This document shows, in pieces, positions 46,309 through 55,329 of a DNA stretch of 64,000 nt. The notes beneath the pieces were generated by a model that saw only the letters and a program-made list of their open reading frames with translations, was not told the DNA's origin and did no database searches. The DNA is from Rhizobium sp. BK602 (lineage in GTDB: Bacteria > Pseudomonadota > Alphaproteobacteria > Rhizobiales > Rhizobiaceae), in contig NZ_JACIBC010000001.1 in the NCBI RefSeq assembly GCF_014195095.1, forward strand, positions 434,001-498,000, written 5' to 3'. The first letter of the stretch is position 1. Each line of letters opens with the position of its first letter. The position numbers were made by a program, and so were the translations under genes.

Positions 46309-48342
46309 CTATTCCCGGCTGCGTCGCCGTCTGCGGCCACCGCCTTCTCCCCCGGCATCGTCCGCCGGCAGCTTCCGTTCCGGCAGAGTGACGACTTTCG
46401 ACAGTTCCGGGAAGGCGTCGACCTTGTTCGGCAGGGCCATCGCATAGACGAAATGCTCCTGAAACTTTGATTCAAGCGCCGTCTCTATCTTCTCGATTTT
46501 GCTCACGGTTTCCTCGATCTCGCGGCGATGGCCGCGATTGAGGAGCGCCATGCGTGCGCCGGTGCCGGCGGCATTGCCGACGGCTTTCACCTTGTCGAGC
46601 ACACAATCCGGGATCAGGCCGAGCACCATCGCGTATTTCGGATCGATGAAGGTGCCGAAGGCGCCGGCGAGGCCGATGCGGTCGACATGGCTAATCCCCT
46701 GCTTGTCCATCAAGAGCTTGACGCCGGCGTAGAGCGCGGCCTTGGCAAGCTGGATGGCGCGGACGTCGTTCTGCGTCACCGTGATGCGCGGCTCGCCGTC
46801 GCGCAGCAGGTAGGAATAGGTGCGGCCGTTCTGCAGGATACGCGGCGAGCGCGCCATCATCGCGCCATCGACGACGCCGTCCTCGGAGATGATGCCGGTC
46901 AGGAACATCTCGGCGATGACCTCGATGATCGCCGAGCCGCAGATGCCGGTAACGCCGACGGTCGCGGCGGCCTCCTCGAAGCCGGGCTCGTCCGACCAGG
47001 GCTCGATGCCGATGACACGGTAGCGCGGCTCGAGCGTCACGGGATCGATGCGTACGCGCTCGATGGCGCCCGGAGCGGCGCGCTGGCCGCTGGAGATTTC
47101 CGCGCCCTCGAACGCGGGGCCGGTGGGCGAGGAGGCGGCAACGACGCGGTGACGATTGCCGAGCACGATTTCGGCATTGGTGCCGATATCGACCAGCAGC
47201 ATCATCTCGTCCTGCCGGTGCGGCCCTTCGGCCAGCGTCGCGGCGGCGGCATCGGCGCCGACATGGCCGGCGATGCAGGGCAGCATATAGATGCGCGTGC
47301 CCGCATTCATCGGCAGGCCGATCTCGGCGGAAGTGAGGTGAACGGCGCCGGAAACGGCGAGCGCGAAGGGCGCGCCGCCAAGCTCGGTCGGGTCGATGCC
47401 GAGGAAGAGGTGATGCATGATCGGATTGCCGACGAAGACGGCGTCGAGAATGTCCTGGCGCGACACGCCGCCATCGGCGCAGACCTTGTCGATCAGCCCG
47501 TTCAGCGCCTCGCGCACGGCATTGGTCATGGCGCCGCGGCCGTCCGGGTTCATCATCACGTAGGAGACGCGGCTCATCAGATCCTCGCCGAAGCGGATCT
47601 GCGGGTTGGAGGCGCCCGCCGACGCCACCGTGCGGCCCGACAGCAGCGAGGAAAGATGCATGGCGATCGTGGTCGAGCCGATATCGCAGGCGATGCCGTA
47701 GGCTTCGTTCTTCAGGCCGGGATAAAGCGCGATCAGGCGCGGGGGATCGCTTTCATGATCCCGGTGGATCGCGGCGGTGACTTTCCATTCGCCCTTGCGC
47801 AGGATCGATTGCACCTGCGGGATGATATGGAAATCGATTTCGAGATTGTCGTATTTCCAATCCGTGGCGATTGCCGCCTTCAGCCGGTCGAGATCGCCCG
47901 ACGGCTTGTGCATGTCCGGCTCCTCGACCTCGACATAGCACATGTGCACGGCGGTATCGCGGGCGATGACCCGTTCGTCGGCGGCCTTGCGCACCACCTG
48001 CGCGTTGATGACCGTATCCTGCGGCACGTCGATGACCAGGTCGCCCTGGATCAGCGCGGAGCAGGAGAGGCGACGGCCCTCCGGCAGGTCGCGCACTTCG
48101 GCATAGCGCTTTTCCTTCGGGCCGATCGGCGAAAGATGGTCGTTGGCCGAAACGATCTTGTGCTTGGCGAAATTGCCCTCCTGCACGGACACCTGGCAGC
48201 GCCCGCAGGTCGCGCGGCCGCCACAGACGCTCTCGACATAGACGCCGAGCTGTCTTGCCGCCTCCAGCACCGGTGTTCCCACGGCAAAGCGGCCACGCTT
48301 GCCGGAGGGCATGAAGAGGACGAGGGGGTCTTGGTTGGTCAT
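46309..48342 (-). CDS. RACo-type reductive activator of corrinoid proteins (2Fe-2S plus ASKHA ATPase)
   Basis: 677 aa from MTNQDPL. Residues 1-100 form a plant-type [2Fe-2S] ferredoxin domain (Cys40, Cys46, Cys49, Cys94; CGGRATCGRC). A linker leads to an ASKHA ATPase domain with AYGIACDIGSTTIAMHLSSL as phosphate loop 1, MMLLVDIGTNAEIVL, and GLAGAFGTFIDPKYA. It reduces inactive Co(II) corrinoid to Co(I) at ATP cost, the housekeeping step every MttB-type system needs. The C-terminus is disordered and Arg-rich (GGEGGGRRRRRSRE). Confidence 0.92.
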   Translation of the reverse strand: MTNQDPLVLFMPSGKRGRFAVGTPVLEAARQLGVYVESVCGGRATCGRCQVSVQEGNFAKHKIVSANDHLSPIGPKEKRYAEVRDLPEGRRLSCSALIQGDLVIDVPQDTVINAQVVRKAADERVIARDTAVHMCYVEVEEPDMHKPSGDLDRLKAAIATDWKYDNLEIDFHIIPQVQSILRKGEWKVTAAIHRDHESDPPRLIALYPGLKNEAYGIACDIGSTTIAMHLSSLLSGRTVASAGASNPQIRFGEDLMSRVSYVMMNPDGRGAMTNAVREALNGLIDKVCADGGVSRQDILDAVFVGNPIMHHLFLGIDPTELGGAPFALAVSGAVHLTSAEIGLPMNAGTRIYMLPCIAGHVGADAAAATLAEGPHRQDEMMLLVDIGTNAEIVLGNRHRVVAASSPTGPAFEGAEISSGQRAAPGAIERVRIDPVTLEPRYRVIGIEPWSDEPGFEEAAATVGVTGICGSAIIEVIAEMFLTGIISEDGVVDGAMMARSPRILQNGRTYSYLLRDGEPRITVTQNDVRAIQLAKAALYAGVKLLMDKQGISHVDRIGLAGAFGTFIDPKYAMVLGLIPDCVLDKVKAVGNAAGTGARMALLNRGHRREIEETVSKIEKIETALESKFQEHFVYAMALPNKVDAFPELSKVVTLPERKLPADDAGGEGGGRRRRRSRE

Positions 48343-48359
48343 TACAGGTCTTTCGGTTA

Positions 48360-48507
48360 CCCCTTCTCCCCTTGGGGAGAAGGTGCCCGATAGGGCGGAT
48401 GAGCGGGTGAGGAGCCGCGGTAGCAAAGGTTATAAAGGGGCAGAAACCTCTCCTTGCAACACCTTTCGCCAGCTCTTTGGGCGTCCTTCTCCCAACGGGA
48501 GAAGGTG
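48360..48507. repeat. RIME-like repeat between RACo and methyltransferase genes
   Basis: Two hairpins of the same family as at 4057: CCCCTTCTCCCCTTGGGGAGAAGG on the left (48360-48383) and CCTTCTCCCAACGGGAGAAGG on the right (48484-48504), separated by about 100 bases. It separates two genes of the same strand and could modulate expression of RACo relative to upstream genes. Confidence 0.7.
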
Positions 48508-48509
48508 TT

Positions 48510-49475
48510 TTATTCCCTTACAGCCCCCGCGCCAGCGCGTGCCGCGCGCCCGCCGCGACGTCCGCCGCCAGCGGCCGGTGCCGCCGAAGCGGGAGCGCTC
48601 GCGCCGCCTTCGGCCGGCTTGTAGTCGCGGTAGGTCATGATCCAGTTGGTGCAATTGGCGTCCGTACCGTTCAGCACGTTGGCGGCGCGCACGGCTTCCA
48701 TTTCCTGTGGGCGGCAGGGGTTCATGATCGCCGAGGTCATGCCGGCGCCGATGACCATGGGGATGAAGCCGGCATTGATGCCATGGCGGTGCGGCAGGCC
48801 GAAGGAGATGTTGGAGAGGCCGCAGGTGGTGTTGACCTTCAACTCGTTGCGCAGGCGGTGCAGCAGCGCGAAGACCTGGCGGCCGGCGTCGCCCAGCGCG
48901 CCGATCGGCATGACCAGCGGATCGACGACGATGTCATGCGGCTTGATGCCGTGATCCATGGCACGCTCGACGATCTTCTTGGCGACGGCGAAGCGCACGT
49001 CCGGATCCATGGAGATGCCGGTCTCGTCGTTGGAGATGGCGACCACGGGCACATCGTATTTCTTCACCAGCGGCAGGATGGCTTCGAGCTTTTCCTCCTC
49101 GCCGGTGACGGAGTTGACCAGCGGCCGGCCCTTGGCGACCTTCAGCGCCGCTTCGATGGCGGCCGTCACCGAGCTGTCGATCGACAGCGGCACGTCGACG
49201 AGGCCCTGAACGATTTCCAGCGTCTGCACCAGCAGGCCCGGCTCGGTCTCGTTCGGGTTGACCGAGGTGACGCCGGCATTGACGTCAAGCATGGTGGCGC
49301 CGGCGGCTACCTGTTCCAGCGCATCCTTGATGACGGTATCGAAATTGCCTTCGATCATCTCGGCGGCCAGCTTCTTGCGTCCCGTCGGATTGATGCGTTC
49401 GCCGATCACGCAAAAGGGCTGGTCGAAACCGATGATGATTTCGCGAGTGGCGGAGGCAACGATGGTGCGCGTCAT
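48510..49475 (-). CDS. Methyltetrahydrofolate:corrinoid protein methyltransferase (MeTr/MtgA-like)
   Basis: 321 aa TIM-barrel pterin-binding enzyme. Conserved parts: FCVIGERINPTGRKKLAAEM, ATMLDVNAGV, LVNSVTGEEEKL, VVAISNDETGISMDPD and GLSNISFGLPHR. It transfers methyl groups between corrinoid Co and tetrahydrofolate; in demethylation systems it delivers the methyl to THF. The C-terminus is a low-complexity tail rich in Ala, Gly and Arg (GGGRRGGRAARAGAGAV). Same strand as MTHFR; 104 bases between them. Confidence 0.92.
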   Translation of the reverse strand: MTRTIVASATREIIIGFDQPFCVIGERINPTGRKKLAAEMIEGNFDTVIKDALEQVAAGATMLDVNAGVTSVNPNETEPGLLVQTLEIVQGLVDVPLSIDSSVTAAIEAALKVAKGRPLVNSVTGEEEKLEAILPLVKKYDVPVVAISNDETGISMDPDVRFAVAKKIVERAMDHGIKPHDIVVDPLVMPIGALGDAGRQVFALLHRLRNELKVNTTCGLSNISFGLPHRHGINAGFIPMVIGAGMTSAIMNPCRPQEMEAVRAANVLNGTDANCTNWIMTYRDYKPAEGGASAPASAAPAAGGGRRGGRAARAGAGAVRE

Positions 49476-49579
49476 GTCTGATCCTCTGGTCAGTTGGCCC
49501 GATAAATCTGGTCTATCGTGCGGTGATTTGGGTTACAAGCCGGCCGGGCTCCTCCGCCCGCCGGTTATGAACAATCCGG

Positions 49580-50686
49580 TCAATGCGTCTGCGGCGGCGG
49601 ATGATGCGCGGCGGCCTCGGCCATCTCCTGCTGGTTCTCTTCCTTGCCCTCGCGGATATGCTCCAGGCGCTCGGCGACCAGTGCATCGGTGCGGCTGGCC
49701 TCGTGCTTCCATGGCCGGCGGCCCTTCAGCACGCCGGAATCATGCACCATCTCCGCGACATATTCTTCCTGGCGATAGGCCATCACATGGATGCCGGACA
49801 CGCCTTCGATGTCCTTCACCTCGTTGATGATGTCGATGCAGAGCTGCTTGCCTTCCTTCTTCTGATCCTCGGCGCCCTCGATGCGCTTGATGATATCGTC
49901 CGGTATATGCACGCCCGGCACGTTGGAGCGCATCCAGCGGGCCGTCCTGGCCGAGGCCAGTGGGCCGACGCCGACGAGGATGAAGCATTTCTCGTGCAGG
50001 CCGAGATCGCGAACCTTCTTCATGTATTCGCGGAACATCGGCACGTCGTAGCAATACTGGCTCTGGACGAACTGTGCGCCGGCCTCGATCTTCTTGGCCA
50101 GACGATAAGGCCGGAAATCATAGGGCGGGGCGAAGGGGTTGATGGCGGCGCCGAGAAAGACCCTCGGCGGCGAGGTCAGCTTGCGTCCCGACAGGAATTT
50201 CGAATTGTCGCGCATGATGCGCACGGTTTCGAGCAGCGACATGCAGTCGAGATCGAACACCGGCTTGGCGCCGGGCTGGTCGCCAGCCTGCACGCCGTCA
50301 CCGGTCAGGCACATGATGTTCTGCACGCCCATGGCCGAAGCGCCGAGCACGTCGCCCTGGATGGCGATGCGGTTCTTGTCGCGGCAGGCGATCTGCATGA
50401 TCGGCGCGTAGCCCATGCGCGTCAGCAGCGCGCAGATGCCGACCGACGACATGTGGCAATTGGCGCCGGAGGCATCGACGGCGTTGATGCCGTCGACCCA
50501 GCCGTCGAAGATGGCGGCGCGCTCGTAGACATCTTCCGGATTGGCGCTGTCGGGCGGGTTCAGTTCGGCGGTGACGGCGAACTCGCCGCGCCGCAGCACG
50601 CGCTCCAGCCGTCCGAGCGAGGAGTGGCCGGGCAGGGGATCGAGCGGCAGATGCGCGCCGAGCGGATTTTCATCGATATGCGCCAT
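49580..50686 (-). CDS. Methylenetetrahydrofolate reductase (MetF-like)
   Basis: 368 aa, short (catalytic domain only). FAD- and folate-binding TIM barrel: FAVTAELNPPDSANPEDVYERAA, IMCLTGDGVQAGDQPGAKPVFDLD, GAAINPFAPP, GAQFVQSQYCYDVPMFREY, and VGVGPLASARTARWM. In this setting it probably runs toward oxidation, turning 5-methyl-THF into 5,10-methylene-THF. The tail is His-rich (HHPPPQTH). Three bases separate it from the MTHFR_C gene upstream, so the two are one unit. Confidence 0.9.
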   Translation of the reverse strand: MAHIDENPLGAHLPLDPLPGHSSLGRLERVLRRGEFAVTAELNPPDSANPEDVYERAAIFDGWVDGINAVDASGANCHMSSVGICALLTRMGYAPIMQIACRDKNRIAIQGDVLGASAMGVQNIMCLTGDGVQAGDQPGAKPVFDLDCMSLLETVRIMRDNSKFLSGRKLTSPPRVFLGAAINPFAPPYDFRPYRLAKKIEAGAQFVQSQYCYDVPMFREYMKKVRDLGLHEKCFILVGVGPLASARTARWMRSNVPGVHIPDDIIKRIEGAEDQKKEGKQLCIDIINEVKDIEGVSGIHVMAYRQEEYVAEMVHDSGVLKGRRPWKHEASRTDALVAERLEHIREGKEENQQEMAEAAAHHPPPQTH

Positions 50687-50689
50687 CGA

Positions 50690-51268
50690 TCAGGATTCCT
50701 TGCTTGCCGCTTCGCGAGCCGCGGCGGCTTCCGCCGTGACGCGCAGCCAGGAGGAGGTTTCGCGCAGCGACTGGTTCACCGGCTTCTGCACGTTCAGGAT
50801 CGCATCGCCATAGGCCATGTTGCGCGAGCCGTTCCATGCCTGGACCCAGACGCAGGGCATGTCCGGTTCGACCTCGCAATTGCCATTGGCGCGCACGCCG
50901 CCGCAAGGGCCGTTGCGCAGCTGCTTCGGACAGTTCATCGGGCAGGACATGCCGGTGGACGACAGCGCGCACTGGCCGCACATGCGACAGTCGAACAGAA
51001 AACCCTTCACATTGCGCTCGACGAAGGTGATGGGACGTTCGACGCGCTCATAGCCGAGCTTTTTCCACAGCGGATGCAGCAGCAGGAAGGCATCGGCGAA
51101 ACGGCGGTAGAACCATTCGAGGAAGCGCGAGTGACGCACCGCCCAGAGGCGGACGGTATATTTGCGCCGGGCACGACGGTTCGGCGAGACGCCGGCGGGC
51201 GTGTAGGCGCCGCTCGCGGCCTTGGCGGCCGGGGCGGCATTGCCGGGTTTCTGGACGGCGTCAGCCAT
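50690..51268 (-). CDS. MTHFR C-terminal (PF12225) Cys-rich partner protein, MetV-like
   Basis: 192 aa. The central part has the clustered cysteines FLFDCRMCGQCALSSTGMSCPMNCPKQLRNGPCGG and ends with MPCVWVQAWNGSRNMAYG. This is the MTHFR_C/MetV type, which in acetogens pairs with MetF and may carry Fe-S or zinc. It overlaps the PF13769 gene upstream by eight bases and ends three bases before the MetF-like gene. Confidence 0.85.
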   Translation of the reverse strand: MADAVQKPGNAAPAAKAASGAYTPAGVSPNRRARRKYTVRLWAVRHSRFLEWFYRRFADAFLLLHPLWKKLGYERVERPITFVERNVKGFLFDCRMCGQCALSSTGMSCPMNCPKQLRNGPCGGVRANGNCEVEPDMPCVWVQAWNGSRNMAYGDAILNVQKPVNQSLRETSSWLRVTAEAAAAREAASKES

Positions 51269-51563
51269 TGTCGCGGCCTCCGGCCTTCACCAGCGCCACC
51301 AGACGTTCCCGGTCATAGGCGGTCTCCAGCTCGCTTGCCGCCTTGTCGGCCTCGGCTTCGAGATCGTCGGAAACGGGCACGGGATCGGCCTTGCGCCATT
51401 CGGCGAGATAGTCGTCAGTCTCGGCGGCGCCGGTGCGCATGGCGCACATGTCGATCGCTTCGGTGAAGCGCAGCGAGAGCTCGCGCTTGGCCGTCTGCCT
51501 GCCTTTCTTAATGATGACCTGGGCCGGAATGTCCCGCCAATAGACGACAATGCGATCTGCCAT
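51261..51563 (-). CDS. PF13769 ('virulence factor') domain protein
   Basis: 100 aa from MADRIVVYW (AGGAG upstream). MADRIVVYWRDIPAQVIIKK and RELSLRFTEAIDMCAMRTG match the small PF13769 family, whose name derives from one pathogen context and not from a shown activity. First gene of the folate-oxidation unit (PF13769, MTHFR_C, MTHFR). Its repeated placement beside corrinoid methyltransferase genes argues for a role there. Confidence 0.78.
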   Translation of the reverse strand: MADRIVVYWRDIPAQVIIKKGRQTAKRELSLRFTEAIDMCAMRTGAAETDDYLAEWRKADPVPVSDDLEAEADKAASELETAYDRERLVALVKAGGRDNG

Positions 51564-51802
51564 GCAGAATTTCTCCTCTTTGATCAAGAATGCACGTCCG
51601 CCGATCCGGGGACTGCGCTTGCGGCGACGCGGCGCATGCTGAAAAGCGACGCGGCGCGGAAAGCTTCTCCATCAGCGGCAACCAACTGTATCATTCTTGA
51701 AAATGATCGGCTTTTCCGGCGCGATTCCACGTTCCCGACGCAGGCCAGCATGGCGACAACAGCGGTGCGCCGCAAGCGGGGATGTGGAGCGGGATGTCGT
51801 AA

Positions 51803-52441
51803 TCAGACGGCCAGAAGTTCACGGGCGAGATCGCCGTAGCCGGTGTGGCGATACTCATAGTCCAGCCCGAGATAGGCGGCGGCGGCCTTCGCCTTTTCCT
51901 GCAGTGCCGGGTCTTCTTCCTGCGAGAGATAGACGACCTTGCGGTAATTGCCGAAATACATGTCCTTCAGCTCCGGATGGCGGTCGAGGCCGAGCGGCAC
52001 GATGACGAAGGCTTCGAACTGCCGGGCGAGGAAATCGGTCAGGAAGAAGGAGGTGATGTCGTCGTCGCGGGCGGCGAAAGCCTCGTTGCCGCTGAAGAAG
52101 GAATAGCAATGCGGGCCGGACAGGCGCTCGATGCCCTCGCTCTCGCAGATCCTGTCGATCTCGCCGCCGGTGCCGCAATCGGCATAGCCGATGAAAATCG
52201 TTTCGAAACCGCGCGCACGCGCATTCGCGATCGCTTCCCGGAGAGCCGGCGCGATCTTCTGTGGATAGGAGTGGTAGATTGCCGGAAGACAGTGCAGGTC
52301 GATGTGATCGAGGCTATTGATTCTGGTGATCGCCAATATTTCGCGCGCGATTGCGCCGCACGCGATCACATGAACTTTTCGAGCCGTTGTGCGTTTATCG
52401 CGCGGAGAATTCGTCTCCGTTTTCTGCCGATCAATATCCAT
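51803..52441 (-). CDS. DUF1638 domain protein
   Basis: 212 aa. The core KVHVIACGAIAREILAI, the conserved FIGYADCGTGGEIDRICESEGIERLSGPHCYSFFSG and the C-terminal YFGNYRKVVYLSQEEDPALQEKAKAAA are of the DUF1638 family. No activity is known. In archaea and rhizobia family members lie beside corrinoid methyltransferase genes, as here. The N-terminal 20 residues are charged and likely disordered. Divergent from the entericidin gene by 20 bases. Confidence 0.83.
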   Translation of the reverse strand: MDIDRQKTETNSPRDKRTTARKVHVIACGAIAREILAITRINSLDHIDLHCLPAIYHSYPQKIAPALREAIANARARGFETIFIGYADCGTGGEIDRICESEGIERLSGPHCYSFFSGNEAFAARDDDITSFFLTDFLARQFEAFVIVPLGLDRHPELKDMYFGNYRKVVYLSQEEDPALQEKAKAAAAYLGLDYEYRHTGYGDLARELLAV

Positions 52442-52461
52442 TCCGAGGAGGGCTCCAGATC

Positions 52462-52623
52462 ATGACCGCATCGACACTCACCAAAATCGCAGCCGCCTGC
52501 GCAGTCCTTATGGTACTCGCTTCCTGTGCCAACACAATTCGCGGCGTCGGCAGGGACACGGCCAACGCCGTCAATGCGACGGAGGATGCCGGTCACAAGG
52601 TCAAGAGGGCGGTTGTCAACTGA
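52462..52623 (+). CDS. Entericidin-like small lipoprotein
   Basis: 53 aa. A type II signal peptide ends at the lipobox VLASC; the mature peptide CANTIRGVGRDTANAVNATEDAGHKVKRAV is the entericidin A/B pattern. GAGGAG precedes the ATG. Anchored in the outer membrane or periplasm; functions in envelope stress or programmed lysis in enterics. Confidence 0.92.
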   Translation: MTASTLTKIAAACAVLMVLASCANTIRGVGRDTANAVNATEDAGHKVKRAVVN

Positions 52624-52640
52624 TTTGGGGTGCTGATCGG

Positions 52641-52669
52641 CCGGCGGCAACCCTTGTCGGTGCCGCCGG
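52641..52669. terminator. Hairpin between entericidin and corrinoid protein genes
   Basis: CCGGCGGC-N13-GCCGCCGG is a perfect eight-pair stem between convergent genes, enclosed in a wider foldback (CTGATCGGC at 52633 with GCCGATCAG at 52682). Probably bidirectional. Confidence 0.65.
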
Positions 52670-52686
52670 TATGATGTCGGCGCCGA

Positions 52687-53388
52687 TCAGGCGCCGGCGG
52701 CCAGGCTGTTGTGCTTGCGCTTCATGAATTCCTTGGCCGTTTCGACGGCCACGGCGGCATCGCGGCAGTAGGCGTCGGCGCCGACGGCCTTGCCGAATTC
52801 CTCGTTCAGCGGCGCGCCGCCAACCAGAACGACGTAGTCGTCGCGCAGGCCCTTTTCCTTCAGCGTATCGATGACGACCTTCATATAGGGCATGGTCGTT
52901 GTCAGCAGTGCCGACATGCCGAGAATATCGGGCTGTTCGCGCTCGATGGCGTCGAGATAGTTTTCGACCGGGTTGTTGATGCCGAGGTCAATGACGTCGA
53001 AGCCGGCGCCTTCCATCATCATGCCGACAAGGTTCTTGCCGATGTCGTGGATGTCGCCCTTGACGGTGCCGATGACCAGCTTGCCGAGCTTCGGCGCGCC
53101 GGTCTGTGCCAGCAGCGGCCGCAGGATCGCCATGCCGGCCTTCATCGCATTGGCGGAAAGCAGCACTTCGGGAACGAAGAGAATGCCGTCGCGGAAGTCG
53201 ATGCCGACGATGCGCATGCCCTCGACGAGCGCCTGCGTCAGGACGTCGTAGGGTGTCCAGCCGCGATCGAGAAGGATCTGCGTCGCTTCCTCGATTTCTT
53301 CCTTCAATCCGTCATAGAGGTCGTCATGCATCTGCTGCACAAGTTCCTCGTCCGAAAGTTCCGCGAGAATGATTTCGTCGTCAGACAT
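52687..53388 (-). CDS. Corrinoid (B12-binding) methyl-carrier protein, MtbC/MttC type
   Basis: 233 aa from MSDDEII (in-frame starts at 53397 and 53412 are possible). N-terminal helical cap (LVQQMHDDLYDGLKEEIEEATQILLDRGWTPYDVLTQALVEGMRIVG, FVPEVLLSANAMKAG), then the Rossmann-like cobalamin domain with the lower-ligand motif GDIHDIGKN and GMSALLTTTM and VVLVGGAPLN. It shuttles the methyl group between the MttB-like enzyme and the MeTr. Divergent from the mttB-like gene with about 260 bases of shared control region. Confidence 0.93.
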   Translation of the reverse strand: MSDDEIILAELSDEELVQQMHDDLYDGLKEEIEEATQILLDRGWTPYDVLTQALVEGMRIVGIDFRDGILFVPEVLLSANAMKAGMAILRPLLAQTGAPKLGKLVIGTVKGDIHDIGKNLVGMMMEGAGFDVIDLGINNPVENYLDAIEREQPDILGMSALLTTTMPYMKVVIDTLKEKGLRDDYVVLVGGAPLNEEFGKAVGADAYCRDAAVAVETAKEFMKRKHNSLAAGA

Positions 53389-53647
53389 GCGCTCCATCCC
53401 GTTTTCGTGCAATGCATCAGAGGCTTGTATAAATCACTGGCGCTATTACGGATAGACCTGAAGCATGACAAAACCCTTTTCGAAAGCGACGTGTCGAGGA
53501 TCAATCGCGACGGATGAAAATGAGAGATTTCACCGGTCCGATGTCTGTCCTATGCTAGTCGCTGGCGCATAAAGGAATGTCCGCGCGAAGGAATAGGATA
53601 GCATGGAGCCCGATAGACGCATTCATGCGCAGGAGTGAGGAAACATC

Positions 53648-55228
53648 ATGGACGATATGATTGAGCAACCGGCTGCAGGCGGCGATGGCGGCGGACGGCG
53701 TTCGCGTGGCGAGGGCAGAGGTGCTGCTGCAAGGCGCGCATCGCGCAGTGGCGGCGGACCCGGTCCCTCGCTTCCGTATATTCAGCGCAAGATCGGTGTC
53801 TACGAGGTGCTGGACGAGGAGGGCTTGCAACTCATCGAGCGCAATGCCGATACCGTGCTCGAGGAGATCGGCATCGAGTTTCGCGACGACGCGGAAGCAT
53901 TGGAGCTGTGGAAAGAGGCCGGCGCCGACGTCAAGGGGCAGCGCGTGCATTTCCCGAAGGGGCTTTGCCGCGAACTCTTGAAGACCGCGCCGAAGGAATT
54001 CACCTGGCATGCGCGCAACAGCGCCCGCAACGCCCATGTCGGTGGCAAGGCGACGATCTTCGCGCCGGTCTATGGGCCGCCCTTCGTGCGCGATCTCGAC
54101 GGCAACCGCCGCTATGCGACGATCGAGGATTTCCGCAATTTCGTGAAGCTCGCCTATATGGCGCCGTCGATGCATTCGTCCGGCGGCACGGTCTGCGAGC
54201 CCGTGGACATTCCGGTCAACAAGCGCCATCTGGATATGGTCTACAGCCATATCAAATATTCCGACAAGCCATTCATGGGCTCGGTGACCGCGCCGGAACG
54301 CGCCGAGGACACGATCGCCATGGCGAAGATCGTCTTCGGCGACGATTTCGTCGAAAACAATTGCGTGACGCTGAACCTCATCAACGCCAACTCGCCGATG
54401 GTGTTCGACGAGACCATGCTCGGCGCATTGAAGGTGTATGCGCGGCATAATCAGGCATCGGTGGTGTCTCCCTTCATCCTCTCCGGCGCGATGAGTCCGG
54501 TGACGGTGGCGGGCACGCTGACGCAGATTTTGGCGGAAGTGCTGGCCGGTGCCTCCTTCACGCAGTTGATCCGCAAGGGATCGCCGGTGCTTTACGGCAC
54601 CTTCGCCGCCTCGATCTCGATGCAGTCGGGTGCGCCGACCTTCGGCACGCCGGAGCCGTCGCTGGTGTCCTACGGTTCGGCCCAGCTTGCCCGTCGCCTC
54701 GGACTGCCGTTCCGTACCGGCGGTTCGCTCTGCGCCTCCAAGGTGCCGGATGCGCAGGCCGCGCATGAATCGGCCAATACGCTGAACATGACGCTGCTGG
54801 CGGGCACGAACTTCGTGCTGCATGCCGCCGGCTGGCTCGAAGGCGGTCTTGTCTCCTCTTATGAGAAGTTCATGATCGACCAGGATCAGCTCGGCATGAT
54901 GCAGAAGATGGCCGAGGGCATCGATCTCTCCGAAAACGGCCAGGCGCTGGACGCGATCCGCGAAGTCGGCCCCGGCAGCCACTATCTCGGCTGCGGTCAT
55001 ACGCAGGCCAATTTCCAGACGGCGTTCTATCGCTCGGCGCTTGCCGACAACAACTCTTTCGAGCAGTGGGAAATCGAAGGCCAGAAGCGGGTCGAGGAGC
55101 GCGCCAACGCGCTTTGCCGCTCCTGGCTCGATCATTACGAAGCCCCGCCGCTCGATCCGGCCATCGACGAAGCGCTGCTGGCCTATATCCAGAAGCGTAA
55201 GGATTCCATGCCGGACGCCTTCACCTGA
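53648..55228 (+). CDS. MttB-family (trimethylamine methyltransferase-like) enzyme, non-pyrrolysine
   Basis: 526 aa; AGGAGTGAGG before the ATG. After a Gly/Arg/Ala-rich leader (residues about 10-40) the body starts SLPYIQRKIGVYEVLDEEGLQLIERNADTVLEEIGIEF, the family N-terminus. The frame has no internal amber codon, so it is a non-Pyl member, the group that includes the glycine betaine methyltransferase MtgB and relatives for carnitine and proline betaine. It transfers a methyl group from a methylated amine to Co(I) of the corrinoid protein encoded divergently. The actual substrate is not identified. Confidence 0.93.
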   Translation: MDDMIEQPAAGGDGGGRRSRGEGRGAAARRASRSGGGPGPSLPYIQRKIGVYEVLDEEGLQLIERNADTVLEEIGIEFRDDAEALELWKEAGADVKGQRVHFPKGLCRELLKTAPKEFTWHARNSARNAHVGGKATIFAPVYGPPFVRDLDGNRRYATIEDFRNFVKLAYMAPSMHSSGGTVCEPVDIPVNKRHLDMVYSHIKYSDKPFMGSVTAPERAEDTIAMAKIVFGDDFVENNCVTLNLINANSPMVFDETMLGALKVYARHNQASVVSPFILSGAMSPVTVAGTLTQILAEVLAGASFTQLIRKGSPVLYGTFAASISMQSGAPTFGTPEPSLVSYGSAQLARRLGLPFRTGGSLCASKVPDAQAAHESANTLNMTLLAGTNFVLHAAGWLEGGLVSSYEKFMIDQDQLGMMQKMAEGIDLSENGQALDAIREVGPGSHYLGCGHTQANFQTAFYRSALADNNSFEQWEIEGQKRVEERANALCRSWLDHYEAPPLDPAIDEALLAYIQKRKDSMPDAFT

Positions 55229-55329
55229 AGAGAGCCCGAAGCCGCCAGGGAGCAAGGCGGTGCAGTCCGCGTCGCAGACCTGATCCAGAAGGAAGTCTGG
55301 CGGCCGCACTATCAATATAAGGGGCCGCG

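Noticed and set aside
46528..48393. 621-codon open frame on the plus strand opposite the RACo gene
   Set aside because: Antisense shadow of a well-supported RACo gene; its product is low-complexity His/Gly/Ala/Asp-rich with no domain.
49583..51466. 627-codon open frame on the plus strand
   Set aside because: Antisense to the MetF-like and MTHFR_C genes and composed of mirrored codons; no family resemblance.
53389..53647. Cobalamin riboswitch before the corrinoid genes or cobQ
   Set aside because: No B12-box-like sequence or convincing conserved arm was found in the 53.4-53.6 kb or 62.2-62.5 kb gaps.
53648..55228. Pyrrolysine-encoding amber codon in the MttB-like gene
   Set aside because: The frame is uninterrupted over 526 codons and no pyl genes are present, so this is a non-Pyl family member.
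53555..55315. 586-codon open frame on the minus strand
   Set aside because: Antisense shadow of the MttB-like gene; Arg/His-rich product without motifs.
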